A program made the position numbers and the translations under genes. A DNA stretch of 64,000 nucleotides from Tumebacillus lacus (GTDB lineage: Bacteria > Bacillota > Bacilli > Tumebacillales > Tumebacillaceae), in NCBI RefSeq assembly GCF_026410385.1, contig NZ_JAPMLT010000005.1:206777-270776 (forward strand). Reading direction: 5' to 3'. How positions within the stretch are numbered: the stretch's first letter is position 1; every line of letters begins with the position of its first letter. The notes below the pieces were generated by a model. That model was not told where the DNA came from, did not search any database, and was given only the letters and a program-made list of their open reading frames with translations. Shown piece after piece: positions 1 through 9,321 of this stretch.

Positions 1-406
1 CCGAGAGGGCGTATCCGGCTTCATCCTCATGGATGCCTTCCACCGCCAAGTCGCCGATGGCGCAGATGCCGACCAAGCGGCCGTCTTGGACGACCGGCAG
101 ACGGCGGACTTGGTGAGTCGCCATCAGCTTGGACGCTTCGTGCGCATCGGTGTCCGGAGTGACAGACACGACTTGGTCCGTGTAGCACTCACTGACTTTG
201 GTGGAGTTGACGTCCATGCCTTTGGCGACGGCACGGATGACGATGTCGCGGTCGGTCATGACGCCTTCGAGGCGCTGCGAGCCGTCGTTCGATACGATCG
301 GCACGATCCCGACATCGAGCTCCTCCATGATTTGCGCAGCTTGTTGCAGGGTGTCGTTGGTGGTGCAGCTTTCCACATCGGGGGTCATCAGGTCACGGAT
401 TTTCAT
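1..406 (-). CDS. CBS-domain pair protein (3' part beyond window)
   Basis: The reverse strand encodes a protein starting MKIRDLMTPDV and running off the window edge after about 135 residues. It holds two CBS modules: one from the start with a TDRDIVIRAVAKG ending, and a second with VRRLPVVQDGRLVG followed by AIGDLA. Such small stand-alone CBS proteins usually bind adenine nucleotides and act as energy or stress sensors; the ligand cannot be told here. The start is set by GAGGAGG at about 412-418. It is a close paralogue of the next gene (487-936), in the same direction 80 bases away, so the two look like a tandem duplication. Confidence 0.88.
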   Translation of the reverse strand, partial: MKIRDLMTPDVESCTTNDTLQQAAQIMEELDVGIVPIVSNDGSQRLEGVMTDRDIVIRAVAKGMDVNSTKVSECYTDQVVSVTPDTDAHEASKLMATHQVRRLPVVQDGRLVGICAIGDLAVEGIHEDEAGYALS

Positions 407-486
407 CGAATCGCCTCCTCAACAGAGTTGGATATCCGTTCGTCTGCTAGTATGCCGCAACGGTACGGGCCGTATGAAGGTAAAAA

Positions 487-936
487 TTAGACCTGCGCTT
501 CGCCGAGCGGGCGCGCCGGGTACGAGATCTCATGCAAAGCAACGCCTGCTTCGTCTTCGAGCGGGCCTTCTTCCGCGAGGTCGCCGATCGAGACGATCCC
601 GACCATGCGGTTCTGGTCGTCGACCACCGGCAAGCGGCGGATCTGGTGCTCGGCCATCAGTTGCAACGCTTCCTCCGAGTTGGAGCGCTCCTCGATGGTC
701 ACGACTTTGCCCGACATGCAGTCGCCGATTTTGGTCTGTCCGTTCATGCCTTTGGAGACAGCGCGCACGACGATGTCGCGGTCGGTGATCATGCCTTGCA
801 GATGGTTGTTCTGTACGCAGACCGGGATGACGCCCACGTTCAGGTCGAGCATCAGCTTGGCTGCATCCTGAATCGTGTGCTCAGGTTTGAGCGTGACGAC
901 ATCTCGGGTCATCAGTTCACGAATTGATTTTTTCAC
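487..936 (-). CDS. CBS-domain pair protein
   Basis: A 149-residue protein made of two CBS modules (about residues 8-62 and 72-128). Key stretches are IRELMTRDVV at the start, TDRDIVVRAVSKG, then IRRLPVVDDQNRMVG and SIGDLAEEG. I chose the GTG at 934-936 because AGGAGGG (944-950) sits 7 bases before it and because the start then aligns with the paralogue at 1-406; an upstream in-frame ATG at 952-954 would place the Shine-Dalgarno inside the gene. Likely a cytosolic nucleotide-responsive regulator; the partner is unknown. Confidence 0.88.
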   Translation of the reverse strand: MKKSIRELMTRDVVTLKPEHTIQDAAKLMLDLNVGVIPVCVQNNHLQGMITDRDIVVRAVSKGMNGQTKIGDCMSGKVVTIEERSNSEEALQLMAEHQIRRLPVVDDQNRMVGIVSIGDLAEEGPLEDEAGVALHEISYPARPLGEAQV

Positions 937-970
937 GGTCTCGCCCTCCTTCACCTTTTTATGAAGACAG

Positions 971-1003
971 AAAAAAAGCTGGCGGGAGCGTCCCCGTCAG
1001 CTT
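971..1003 (-). terminator. Intrinsic terminator of the membrane-protein gene
   Basis: On the minus strand the stem AAGCTGACGGG / CCCGCCAGCTT (one G-T pair) is followed by a run of seven T. It lies between the stop of the membrane protein gene and the CBS gene, so the CBS genes probably have their own promoter. Confidence 0.8.
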
Positions 1004-1028
1004 GTAGTATGCGGTGCGGCAAAGGGTG

Positions 1029-1370
1029 TTATGCTGCCTTTTCTTTCTCGCCGAACGCGGCATACAGACCCCATGCGCCAAGCAGGATGTGCACCAGATT
1101 TTCGACCACTTCCAGATGGATGCCGACCAGCTCCGGCAGGAAGAAGCCGACGATGCCGAGCAACAGATAGACCGCGCCGAGGATCTGCGCGTACAGCTTG
1201 GCCCACGCCTCGTTGCGCGCAGCGGCGAGACCGAGGAACCCGAGCACGAGGTGGACGACATTGTGGGTGGTATCAAAATGGATCAGTCCGAGGAGGTCCG
1301 TAACGAAGAAGCCGAGCACACCGAGGAGCAACGCCAGCCAACCTGCAGTCCGAGCAAATACCTTCGTCAT
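1029..1370 (-). CDS. Small four-helix membrane protein, DUF4383-like
   Basis: A 113-residue hydrophobic protein with four predicted membrane segments (roughly residues 8-28, 38-55, 60-80 and 85-105). The two halves resemble each other (LALLLGVLGFF...NVVHLVLGFLGL and YLLLGIVGFFLPE...NLVHILLGAWGL), which fits an internally duplicated DUF4383-type protein. A GGAGGG site lies 8 bases before the ATG. It is a single gene followed by its own terminator. No function can be assigned beyond an integral membrane location. Confidence 0.75.
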   Translation of the reverse strand: MTKVFARTAGWLALLLGVLGFFVTDLLGLIHFDTTHNVVHLVLGFLGLAAARNEAWAKLYAQILGAVYLLLGIVGFFLPELVGIHLEVVENLVHILLGAWGLYAAFGEKEKAA

Positions 1371-1565
1371 ACCGTATTCCCTCCTAATGATGAATGAGAT
1401 GCGGGGCGATTGACCCCGCTCATGAACGGTATATGGGCAGGTTCGAACGATTATGACAAAGGAAGCGAGCCGCGGACTCAGGTTCTGTTTTTCACAATCG
1501 ACTCATAAACCAACAGGGAGATATGGTCGTCCGACTGGGGCGTACAAAAAAGGAGTGAAAGCCAG

Positions 1566-1979
1566 TTGGTGCAAGATCGGTACAGAAGGTTCGCACGGTA
1601 TCGCGATGACCGGCTGCATGCGGTTGCTCTCGACCCGAACCGCCTGTGGGTGTATTGGGACGAAGGGACGGCCGTGCAGCGGATCGCGAGCAGGGGATTG
1701 CAAGAAGGCTGGGAGAGCCTGCCACGCTATGTCCGTGTGAGCGGGACAGACGGGGAGGCGAGGATGTGGTCGGTCGCCGGAGGTGCGGGTTCGATCTATG
1801 TGGAATCAGACGCGGCGGGCGACCGTTGCCGGGTGGAGTACGGGATCGGAGCGCCCGGCGGCTTTCTCCCTTTGTTTGAGCGGGACGTCAAGTTGCCGGG
1901 CGGACAGGGGGGCGAAGCACGACTGCGACGGGAACCCGCGACGAGCTTTAGCGCGTACACGATCTATACCCAGGCGTAA
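1566..1979 (+). CDS. DUF4912-like protein heading a polysaccharide operon
   Basis: About 137 residues, probably starting at TTG 1566 (AGGAG at 1551-1555) or at the GTG immediately after it. The segment LDPNRLWVYWDE near residue 22 is the signature of DUF4912, a small domain often found next to DUF1957/GH57 genes in Firmicutes. The stop codon lies 12 bases before the GH57-GT gene, whose ribosome site overlaps this gene's end, so the two are co-transcribed. Role unknown; the context suggests an accessory protein in alpha-glucan handling. Confidence 0.65.
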   Translation: MVQDRYRRFARYRDDRLHAVALDPNRLWVYWDEGTAVQRIASRGLQEGWESLPRYVRVSGTDGEARMWSVAGGAGSIYVESDAAGDRCRVEYGIGAPGGFLPLFERDVKLPGGQGGEARLRREPATSFSAYTIYTQA

Positions 1980-1991
1980 GGAGGCGGGGCT

Positions 1992-4823
1992 GTGAAGTAT
2001 ATGGCGATGGTTTTGCATGCCCATCTCCCTTATGTGCGCCATGAGGAGAGCAGGCAGGCGTTGGAAGAGCGATGGTTGTTTGAAGCGTATTCGGAGACGT
2101 ATCTGCCCTTGTTGGCGATCTGGGAGCGTTTGGAGCGCAAGGGGACACCGTTTGCGTTCGCCTTGACGGTGTCGCCGACGCTGTTGACGCTGCTGTGCGA
2201 CAGCGAGATGTCGGCCCGCTACGTCCGCCATCTGAAAAAGACGGTGGAGCTGGCACGGCGCGAGTTGGTGCGGACGGTGCACGAACCCAAGGTGCAGCGG
2301 CTGGCGCGGATGTATTATGCCCGCTATGTGGAGCTGCTGGACCGATTTGAACGGTATGGACGGAACATCGTGCCGCAACTGGTCGGGTTGGCCGACCGGG
2401 GTCATTTGGAGATCTTGACTTGCGCGGCGACGCACGGATTTTTGCCGGCTCTCGGCAATCGAAACTCGCAGCAGGCGCAGATTCGTGTAGCGGTGGAGAC
2501 GCACCGTCGATTGACAGGTCGGACTCCGCGCGGGATCTGGCTGGCCGAATGCGGCTATGTGCCGGGCATCGAGAGCGTGTTGGAGGAGCAGGGGTTGCAG
2601 TATTTCCTCGTCGATTCGCATGCGTTTGACTCTGTGGCCGACAGCACCGTCTACGCACCGCTCCGAGTGGGGTCGTCGCAGGTGTACGCGCTGGCTCGCG
2701 ACCCGGAGGCGGCGAGGCAGGTGTGGAGTTCCTTTGTGGGCTATCCGGGCGACCCGGACTACCGGGAGTATTATCGGGACATCGGTTTTGATCTGGACTT
2801 TGAAACGGTGAAAGATTTTGTGCATCCGGACGGGATTCGCGTGAACACGGGCATCAAATACCACCGCATCACCGGATCGGGCGACCAGAAAGAGCTGTAC
2901 CGACCTGAAATCGCGGAGCAAAGATGTCAGGAACACGCCGCGCACTTTGTCGCATCCCGCAGACAAAAGCTTGACGAAATCACTCATTTCCTAGGAAATA
3001 ATGGTCAGCCGCCGCTGATCGTGGCGCCGTACGATGCTGAATTGTTCGGTCATTGGTGGTTTGAAGGCCCGCAATGGCTGGAACAAGTCGCGCTCCAGTC
3101 GGCTGCAGCCGGGGTGGAGATGACCACACCCGGCCGCTATCTCGATCTGTACCCGGAAGCGAAGTCGGCCGAGATGTCGATGACGTCGTGGGGACGGGGG
3201 GGCTACGCGGAGGTGTGGGTTAATCCGGCCAACGACTGGATCTATCCGCATTTGCACCGGATCGAAGAGCGGTTGATCGACCTTGTGCGTCGCAAGCAGC
3301 GGGACGGCATGGATGATCTGACCGCGCAGGCGTTGAGACAGATGGCGCGGGAGGTGCTGCTGGCCGAGTCGAGCGACTGGGCGTTCATCATGACGATGGG
3401 CACGACGGTGGAGTACGCGGTGCGGCGAACTGAGGAGCATCTGCATCAGGCCGCTTTGCTCGCCGAGGCGATTGAAACGGGCTCCATCGATGAGGCGGTC
3501 CTGCGTGCGTTGGAAGCGGCCTCACCGATCTTCCCGGATTTGAATCTCGATGTGTTTTTGGACGGATGGGATGCGGAGAACACCGCTCGCCGCCGGGTGT
3601 TGATGTTGGCGTGGGAGTTTCCGCCGCGCACGGTGGGCGGGTTGGCACGTGCGGTCTACGATCTGTCGCGGGCGTTGGCGCAGGAAGGGGCGGAGGTCCA
3701 CGTGGTCACCTGCCACGGGGACGAGACGTTGGAGCGCGAGGTCGTCGAAGGCGTGTGCGTGCATCGGGTGACTGCGCCTGTCTATGAAGACGGAGGCGAT
3801 TTTGCCTTATGGGCGACGTTGCTGAACATCCGATTGGCAGCGATGGCCAACCGGGTCCTGAGCGCATACGGCCCGTTTGACGTGATCCATGCGCACGACT
3901 GGCTGGTGGTCGACAGTGCGCTGATGCTCTCCGAGATGTCCGGCTGTCCGCTGGTGTCGACGATACATGCCACGGAGTACGGCCGCCATCACGGACTGCA
4001 CAACGACCTGCAGCGCAAGATCGCAGGGATCGAGCAAGAGTTGGCGCATCGGTCTCGCGAGGTGATCGTGTGTTCGGAATATATGCGGGCGGAGATGCGG
4101 TTTATCTACCAGGTGCCGCCGGGAAAATTGCGCGTGTTACCAAACGGCGTCGATCTGGCGGAAGTGACGAGGGGCACACAACAAGCGCTGGGTCTGCCAA
4201 GGCAAAGGCGCGGGAAGGACGCCGGTGCGACCGTCTTTTATGTGGGGCGGCTCGTGCGGGAAAAAGGCGTGCAAGTGTTGCTGGACAGCGCTCCGGCTGT
4301 GTTGCGCGTGTTCCCGGACACGGTGTTTCAGATCGCAGGCAAAGGCCCGATGCTGGAGGCGTTGCAACGGCAGGCGGCAGAGCTTGGCATCGGGCACGCG
4401 GTGCACTTTCTCGGCTTTGTCGACGACGAGCGGCGCAATCAGCTGATCGAGCAGGCGGACGCGGCCGTCTTTCCCAGTTTGTATGAGCCGTTTGGCATCG
4501 TGGCGCTGGAGGCGATGGGGATCGGCACGCCGACGGTGGTGTCGCAAACGGGCGGACTTGCCGAGATCGTCGAGCACGAAGTCGACGGGTGGCTGGTCGA
4601 GCCGGGCGACAGTGCACAATTGGCGTCGACGCTGTTGAAGATCCTCAGTGACCCGGAGCTGGCGCGGGAGGCGGCGGCACGGGGGCGGGAAAAGACGATC
4701 ACCCGATACGGCTGGGGATCGATTGCGCGCGGGACGTTGCAAGTGTATGAAGATGTGATCACAGAGCACCAAAACGGCCGTCCGGAGGTCGCAGAGAGAG
4801 AAGAAAAACCGGTCACTTTATAG
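1992..4823 (+). CDS. GH57 branching-enzyme-like domain fused to GT4 glycosyltransferase
   Basis: A 943-residue two-enzyme fusion. Residues 1-525 are a GH57/DUF1957 domain of the 1,4-alpha-glucan branching type: HAHLPYV at 10-15, catalytic Glu186 in WLAECGY, and catalytic Asp348 in [16 protein letters not shown]. Residues about 535-930 form a GT-B glycosyltransferase (GT4): [16 protein letters not shown] at the N-terminal lobe, and an E-x7-E motif in [16 protein letters not shown]. The start is GTG 1992, 7-8 bases after GGAGGCGGGG. Lengths match a full branching enzyme plus a full transferase, so this is a true fusion. It probably builds or branches a cytosolic alpha-glucan; the sugar donor is unknown. 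Confidence 0.85.
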   Translation: MKYMAMVLHAHLPYVRHEESRQALEERWLFEAYSETYLPLLAIWERLERKGTPFAFALTVSPTLLTLLCDSEMSARYVRHLKKTVELARRELVRTVHEPKVQRLARMYYARYVELLDRFERYGRNIVPQLVGLADRGHLEILTCAATHGFLPALGNRNSQQAQIRVAVETHRRLTGRTPRGIWLAECGYVPGIESVLEEQGLQYFLVDSHAFDSVADSTVYAPLRVGSSQVYALARDPEAARQVWSSFVGYPGDPDYREYYRDIGFDLDFETVKDFVHPDGIRVNTGIKYHRITGSGDQKELYRPEIAEQRCQEHAAHFVASRRQKLDEITHFLGNNGQPPLIVAPYDAELFGHWWFEGPQWLEQVALQSAAAGVEMTTPGRYLDLYPEAKSAEMSMTSWGRGGYAEVWVNPANDWIYPHLHRIEERLIDLVRRKQRDGMDDLTAQALRQMAREVLLAESSDWAFIMTMGTTVEYAVRRTEEHLHQAALLAEAIETGSIDEAVLRALEAASPIFPDLNLDVFLDGWDAENTARRRVLMLAWEFPPRTVGGLARAVYDLSRALAQEGAEVHVVTCHGDETLEREVVEGVCVHRVTAPVYEDGGDFALWATLLNIRLAAMANRVLSAYGPFDVIHAHDWLVVDSALMLSEMSGCPLVSTIHATEYGRHHGLHNDLQRKIAGIEQELAHRSREVIVCSEYMRAEMRFIYQVPPGKLRVLPNGVDLAEVTRGTQQALGLPRQRRGKDAGATVFYVGRLVREKGVQVLLDSAPAVLRVFPDTVFQIAGKGPMLEALQRQAAELGIGHAVHFLGFVDDERRNQLIEQADAAVFPSLYEPFGIVALEAMGIGTPTVVSQTGGLAEIVEHEVDGWLVEPGDSAQLASTLLKILSDPELAREAAARGREKTITRYGWGSIARGTLQVYEDVITEHQNGRPEVAEREEKPVTL

Positions 4824-4843
4824 GGAGACGGGGGAACTCGAAC

Positions 4844-7273
4844 ATGAAAGCTGTCATTCTCGCCGGTGGGAAAGGGAGCCGTCTGCGTCCGCTGACCTGC
4901 AACAAACCGAAGCCGATGGTGCCGCTGCTGGGTATTCCCTGCATGGAATACACGATTGACCTGCTGCGGCGGACGGGGATCACGGAGATCGCCGTCACGC
5001 TGCAATACATGCCGGACGCGATCCGGGGCTATTTTGGCGACGGGTCGGAGTTTGGCGTGAAGATGCATTATTTTGAAGAGCATGCGCCGCTGGGCACGGC
5101 CGGATCGGTGAAAAACGCGCATGAGTTTCTTGACGAGACGTTTCTCGTCATCTCCGGCGACGCGCTGACCGACTTCCATCTGCTCGACGCGCTGCGCAGC
5201 CATCAGGAGAAAGGCGGGCTCGCCACCATTGTGCTCACCCGCGTGGAAACGCCGCTGGAGTTTGGCGTGGCGATCACCGAGGCGGACGGGCGGATCGTGC
5301 GCTTTTTGGAGAAGCCGTCGTGGGGCGAGGTCTTTTCCGACACGGTGAACACCGGCATCTATCTCTTTGAAAAAGAAGTCCTCGATTTCATCCCCCGCGA
5401 CCAAGAGTTTGATTTCAGCAAAGACCTGTTCCCCTTCCTGATGGCGAACGGCTACCCGCTGCACGGGCATATCGCCGACGGCTACTGGTCGGACATCGGC
5501 AATCTGGCGCAGTATCGCCAGACCCAATTTGACATGCTCGACGGCAAGGTGCAGGTCGGCATTCGCGGCACCCGCGTCGCGCCGCGGATCTTCGTCGGGC
5601 AAGGCGTGGAGATCGGCGACGGCGTGGATCTGGCCGGGCCGTGCTTCATCGGGCGCGACACGGTGATCGAGCCGGGCGTGACGGTGGGACCGTATACGGT
5701 GATCGGTGAAGGCAATCTGATCAAAGCGGGCGCGTCGCTCAAGCGCACCGTCGTCTGGAACGGCAACTACATCGGTGAAGGCGTGGAACTGCGCGGGGCG
5801 ACGTTGTGCGGCAACGGGACGCTGGAAGGGCATGCGGCGGCGTTTGAAGGAGCGGTGATCGGCGACGCCTGCACGTTGGGTGCCAAGTCGGTCGTCAAGC
5901 CGCAGGTGAAGCTGTGGCCGGCCAAACGCCTGCAGGAAGGAACGATCGCCCACACGTCGCTGATCTGGGGCGAGAAACTGGAGAAGCATCTGTTCGGGCT
6001 GCAAGGCGTGCAGGGCATCTGCAACGTCGACCTCACCCCGGACTTTGCCGGGCGGCTGGCGGCGGCCTACGGCGCGACGCTGCCGTACGGGGCGCGGGTG
6101 GTGATCTCCTGCGACGACGACCCGTTTTCCACGCTGATCAAGCGGGCGTTTGCAGCGGGACTGCACTCGGCGGGCGTGCATTCGCAGGACGCGGGACTTG
6201 GCACGACGCCGATGTTGCGCCACGCCGTTCGCTTGCTGGAAGCGCAGGGCGGGGTGCACGTCCGCCGCTTTGGGGCGACCGGCGATGACCGCCTCTTGAT
6301 CGAATTTGTCGACAGCGCCGGGTTGAATATCGACAAAGGGCTGGAGCGCAAGATTGAAAACGCATATTGGCAGGAAGATTTCCGTCGGGCGCACCGGACG
6401 CAGATCGGCCGACAAGAGTTCAGCCCGCAGTTGACCGAGACGTACATCGCCGACCTGCTTCGCCAAGTGGATGCCGATGAGATCAAGCGCGAACGGTTCC
6501 GGATCGCCTTGCAGATCGAAGGCGGGCAGCTCGCCGCCGTGGTCGCGCCGCTGTGCGAGGCGCTCGGCATCAAGGCGGTGCACATCCCGGCAGAGGAGGC
6601 GGCGCACGGAGAGTTGCAAGCGACGGTCGCAGGCGGGGCTTGCCACCTCGGGGTGCGGATCGATGAAAACGGTGAAAAGATCGCCTTGGTCACCGAGCAG
6701 GGACAGATCGTGGAAGGCGACCTGTTGCTGGCGTTGCAGATGCTCGTCCACCTGACGACCGGCGGCAAACGGTTTGCCGTGCCGGTGACCGCTCCGACGG
6801 TGCTGGAACTGCTGGCCACACAGTTTGCCGGCGAGGTGGTGCGCACCAAAGCCAACCCGCGCTCTTTGATGGAGCCGATGCAAAGCGAGGCGTTCCCGAT
6901 GCTCCACGACGGGCTGTTCACCTGGGTCAAGGTGCTCGGCTCGCTGGCCAAAGGAAGACGGACGCTGTCGTCGCTCCTCGGCGATATCCCGCATTTCCAC
7001 ATCTTGCGCCGGGATGTGCATTGTCCGTGGGAGGAAAAGGGCCGCGTGATGCGCCTGTTGATCGAGGAGACGAAAGGCGAGACGGTCGAACTGCTCGACG
7101 GGATCAAAGTGTTCACCGAGAGCGGCTGGACGCTGATCTTGCCCGACTCGGATGAGCCGCTGTTCCAGGTGTTCGCGCAGGGAGCGACCAAGCAAGAGGC
7201 GGAAGAGTTGGCCGGCAGTTTTGCGGAAAAGATCCGCGTCTACCAATCAGAACATGCGAAAGGACGTGGATAG
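4844..7273 (+). CDS. NDP-sugar pyrophosphorylase with hexapeptide repeats and a degenerate phosphohexomutase module
   Basis: An 809-residue protein with three parts: a nucleotidyltransferase domain (1-235; [11 protein letters not shown] at 8-18, metal Asp in SGDALTD), a left-handed beta-helix of hexapeptide repeats (about 250-370), and a phosphomannomutase-like region (380-809). It resembles the mannose-1-phosphate guanylyltransferase/phosphomannomutase-like proteins of Firmicutes and Cyanobacteria. By eye the mutase TxSHNP serine loop is absent: the matching stretch reads [15 protein letters not shown]. Mutase activity is therefore doubtful, and the module may be regulatory. It sits 20 bases after the GH57-GT gene and 1 base before the GH15 gene, so it is within one operon. 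Confidence 0.85.
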   Translation: MKAVILAGGKGSRLRPLTCNKPKPMVPLLGIPCMEYTIDLLRRTGITEIAVTLQYMPDAIRGYFGDGSEFGVKMHYFEEHAPLGTAGSVKNAHEFLDETFLVISGDALTDFHLLDALRSHQEKGGLATIVLTRVETPLEFGVAITEADGRIVRFLEKPSWGEVFSDTVNTGIYLFEKEVLDFIPRDQEFDFSKDLFPFLMANGYPLHGHIADGYWSDIGNLAQYRQTQFDMLDGKVQVGIRGTRVAPRIFVGQGVEIGDGVDLAGPCFIGRDTVIEPGVTVGPYTVIGEGNLIKAGASLKRTVVWNGNYIGEGVELRGATLCGNGTLEGHAAAFEGAVIGDACTLGAKSVVKPQVKLWPAKRLQEGTIAHTSLIWGEKLEKHLFGLQGVQGICNVDLTPDFAGRLAAAYGATLPYGARVVISCDDDPFSTLIKRAFAAGLHSAGVHSQDAGLGTTPMLRHAVRLLEAQGGVHVRRFGATGDDRLLIEFVDSAGLNIDKGLERKIENAYWQEDFRRAHRTQIGRQEFSPQLTETYIADLLRQVDADEIKRERFRIALQIEGGQLAAVVAPLCEALGIKAVHIPAEEAAHGELQATVAGGACHLGVRIDENGEKIALVTEQGQIVEGDLLLALQMLVHLTTGGKRFAVPVTAPTVLELLATQFAGEVVRTKANPRSLMEPMQSEAFPMLHDGLFTWVKVLGSLAKGRRTLSSLLGDIPHFHILRRDVHCPWEEKGRVMRLLIEETKGETVELLDGIKVFTESGWTLILPDSDEPLFQVFAQGATKQEAEELAGSFAEKIRVYQSEHAKGRG

Positions 7274-7274
7274 G

Positions 7275-9269
7275 GTGCCACGAACGCTGGTCATCGGCAA
7301 CGGTCACATGTTCATCGGCTTTGACGGAGCGACGAACATGCGCGACCTCTATTACCCGTACGTAGGTCAGCTCAACCACATCGGCGGCAATCGCAACTCC
7401 ATCGGCGTCTACGTCGACGGTCATTTTTCATGGTGCGACGAATCAGGCTGGGAGATCCGCTCCCGGTACCGGCCCGGCACGCTGATCACCGATGTCTGCG
7501 CTCGCCACGCGGAGATGGGCGTGACGCTCCACATGGAGGACGCCGTTCATTTCCGGGAACACGTGTATGTGAAAAAAATCCGGGTCGTCAACGAGCAACC
7601 GCATGTGCGCGAGATCCGTATTTTCTTCACGCACGACTTTTGCATCGACGAGACGGAGATCGGCGACACCGCCTGTTACGACCCGGTGCTCAACGCCGTC
7701 TACCACTACAAGCGCAGTCGCTATCTGCTCGCCAACGGCTACACGCATCTGGGCGGCCTGTTCCAGTACACGACCGGCATCAAGCGATTCCACTCGCTGC
7801 AGGGCACGTGGAAAGACGCGGAGGACGGCGAGCTGTCGGGCAATCCGATCGCGCAAGGGTCGGTCGACAGCACCGTGTCGTTTAAACTGCACGTGCCGGG
7901 AGACGGCGAGGAGACGATGTACTATTGGATCTCCGTCGGCCGCACCTTCCCCGAGGTGAAGGAGAGCAACGCGTGGGTGTTGCAGCGGACGCCGGAGCGG
8001 TTGTTCCATGAGATCGACGCGTATTGGCGGGAGTGGTTGCGCCAGTCGCATGCGGAGTTTGGCGATCTGCCGGAACCGATCATCGAACTGTATAAACTGT
8101 CCTTGATGACCGTGCAGACGCTGTCGGACGCAAACGGCGCGATCATCGCCGCCAACGACACCGACATTTTGCAATACAACCGCGACCACTACTCGTACAT
8201 GTGGCCACGAGACGGCGCGTTGATCGCGCACGCGATGAGCCAAGCCGGCTTTGAACGGATCGCCAATCGGTTTTTCAGGTTTTGCGAGGACGCGCTGACG
8301 GCGGGCGGATTTTTGTTGCACAAATATAACCCGGACGGTTCGGTCGGCTCCAGTTGGCACCCGTATCTCAAGGACGGCGAGCCGCAACTGCCGATCCAAG
8401 AGGATGAGACGGGGCTGGTGCTCTGGGCGCTGTGGGAGCATTATCAAAAATACGGCGATGTCGAACTGGCCGAGTCGCTGTACCCGACGCTGATCGCTCC
8501 GGCGGGTGACTTCCTCATCGAATACGTCTACCCGCAGTTGAACCTTCCCATCGAAAGCTACGATCTCTGGGAGGAGCGGCGCGGCATCTTTACTTTCACC
8601 GTCTCCACCGTGATCGCCGGCGTGCGGGCCGCGCGCAATTTTGCTCAGGTCTTTGGCGATGTCGAGCGGGCGCAGCGGATGCAGAGCGCGGCTGAGCGGC
8701 TGCTGGAAGGCCTCGACCGCCATCTCTACGACCCGGTGTTGGGCCGGTTCCTGCGCGGTGTGGAGTTGGGTGCGGGCGGCGAGATCAAAAAAGACAAAAC
8801 GCTGGAGTCCAGCCTCTACGGGTTGTTCCACTTTGACATCCTCTCGCCGGACGATCCCCGCCTGCAAGCGACGATGGAGCGGGTCTGGGAGGGCCTTCGC
8901 GTGCGCACCGACGTGGGCGGCGTGGCTCGTTACACCGACGACGGCTATTTCCGCAAATCGGGCGACATCGAGAGCGTGCCGGGCAATCCGTGGATTATCT
9001 GCACGCTGTGGGAAGCAGCCTGGCGGATCGAGGCGGCCGAAACGCTGGAAGACCTCGCAGTCGCCAAGGAGATCTTTGAATGGGTGCTCCGCCATCGCTT
9101 GGAGAGCGGCTTGCTCCCGGAGCAACTGCATCCGTACAAAGGGACTCCGCTCTCCGTCGCGCCGCTGACGTGGTCACACGCGACGCTGGTGCAGGAAGTG
9201 CTGCGCTACGGGCGGCGGTACCGGGAGTTGGCGAACAAATCGATGTTTGCGGGGAAAGAAACCGAATAG
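7275..9269 (+). CDS. GH15 glucoamylase-like glycoside hydrolase
   Basis: About 664 residues. The GTG at 7275 was chosen because AAAGGA (7259-7264) precedes it and the product then begins with VPRTLVIGNGHMFIGFDG, typical of bacterial GH15 enzymes. The C-terminal half is an alpha/alpha-toroid with the catalytic pair expected for GH15: a Glu in WEERRG (about residue 433) and a second Glu in LLPEQLHP (residue 616), followed by PLTWSHA. No signal peptide is visible, so it should act in the cytosol on an intracellular glucan or a trehalose-like substrate. It is the last gene of the operon and ends in a strong terminator. Confidence 0.88.
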   Translation: MPRTLVIGNGHMFIGFDGATNMRDLYYPYVGQLNHIGGNRNSIGVYVDGHFSWCDESGWEIRSRYRPGTLITDVCARHAEMGVTLHMEDAVHFREHVYVKKIRVVNEQPHVREIRIFFTHDFCIDETEIGDTACYDPVLNAVYHYKRSRYLLANGYTHLGGLFQYTTGIKRFHSLQGTWKDAEDGELSGNPIAQGSVDSTVSFKLHVPGDGEETMYYWISVGRTFPEVKESNAWVLQRTPERLFHEIDAYWREWLRQSHAEFGDLPEPIIELYKLSLMTVQTLSDANGAIIAANDTDILQYNRDHYSYMWPRDGALIAHAMSQAGFERIANRFFRFCEDALTAGGFLLHKYNPDGSVGSSWHPYLKDGEPQLPIQEDETGLVLWALWEHYQKYGDVELAESLYPTLIAPAGDFLIEYVYPQLNLPIESYDLWEERRGIFTFTVSTVIAGVRAARNFAQVFGDVERAQRMQSAAERLLEGLDRHLYDPVLGRFLRGVELGAGGEIKKDKTLESSLYGLFHFDILSPDDPRLQATMERVWEGLRVRTDVGGVARYTDDGYFRKSGDIESVPGNPWIICTLWEAAWRIEAAETLEDLAVAKEIFEWVLRHRLESGLLPEQLHPYKGTPLSVAPLTWSHATLVQEVLRYGRRYRELANKSMFAGKETE

Positions 9270-9284
9270 CTCTGCCCGTGCAAA

Positions 9285-9320
9285 AAAGCGTGCCTCCGCT
9301 GTCGGAAGCACGCTTTTGTT
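9285..9320. terminator. Bidirectional intrinsic terminator
   Basis: The stem AAAAGCGTGC / GCACGCTTTT lies between two convergent genes, with T runs on both strands. It ends the glucan operon and the SLH-protein gene. Confidence 0.85.
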
Positions 9321-9321
9321 T

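Noticed and set aside
4439..7246. A 935-codon open frame on the minus strand opposite the sugar-nucleotide gene, and similar long frames at 35471-37381 (-) and 56821-59487 (+)
   Set aside because: They lie wholly opposite well-supported genes, have no ribosome site and read as Arg/His/Ala-rich sequence without motifs, as expected for the antisense of GC-rich genes.
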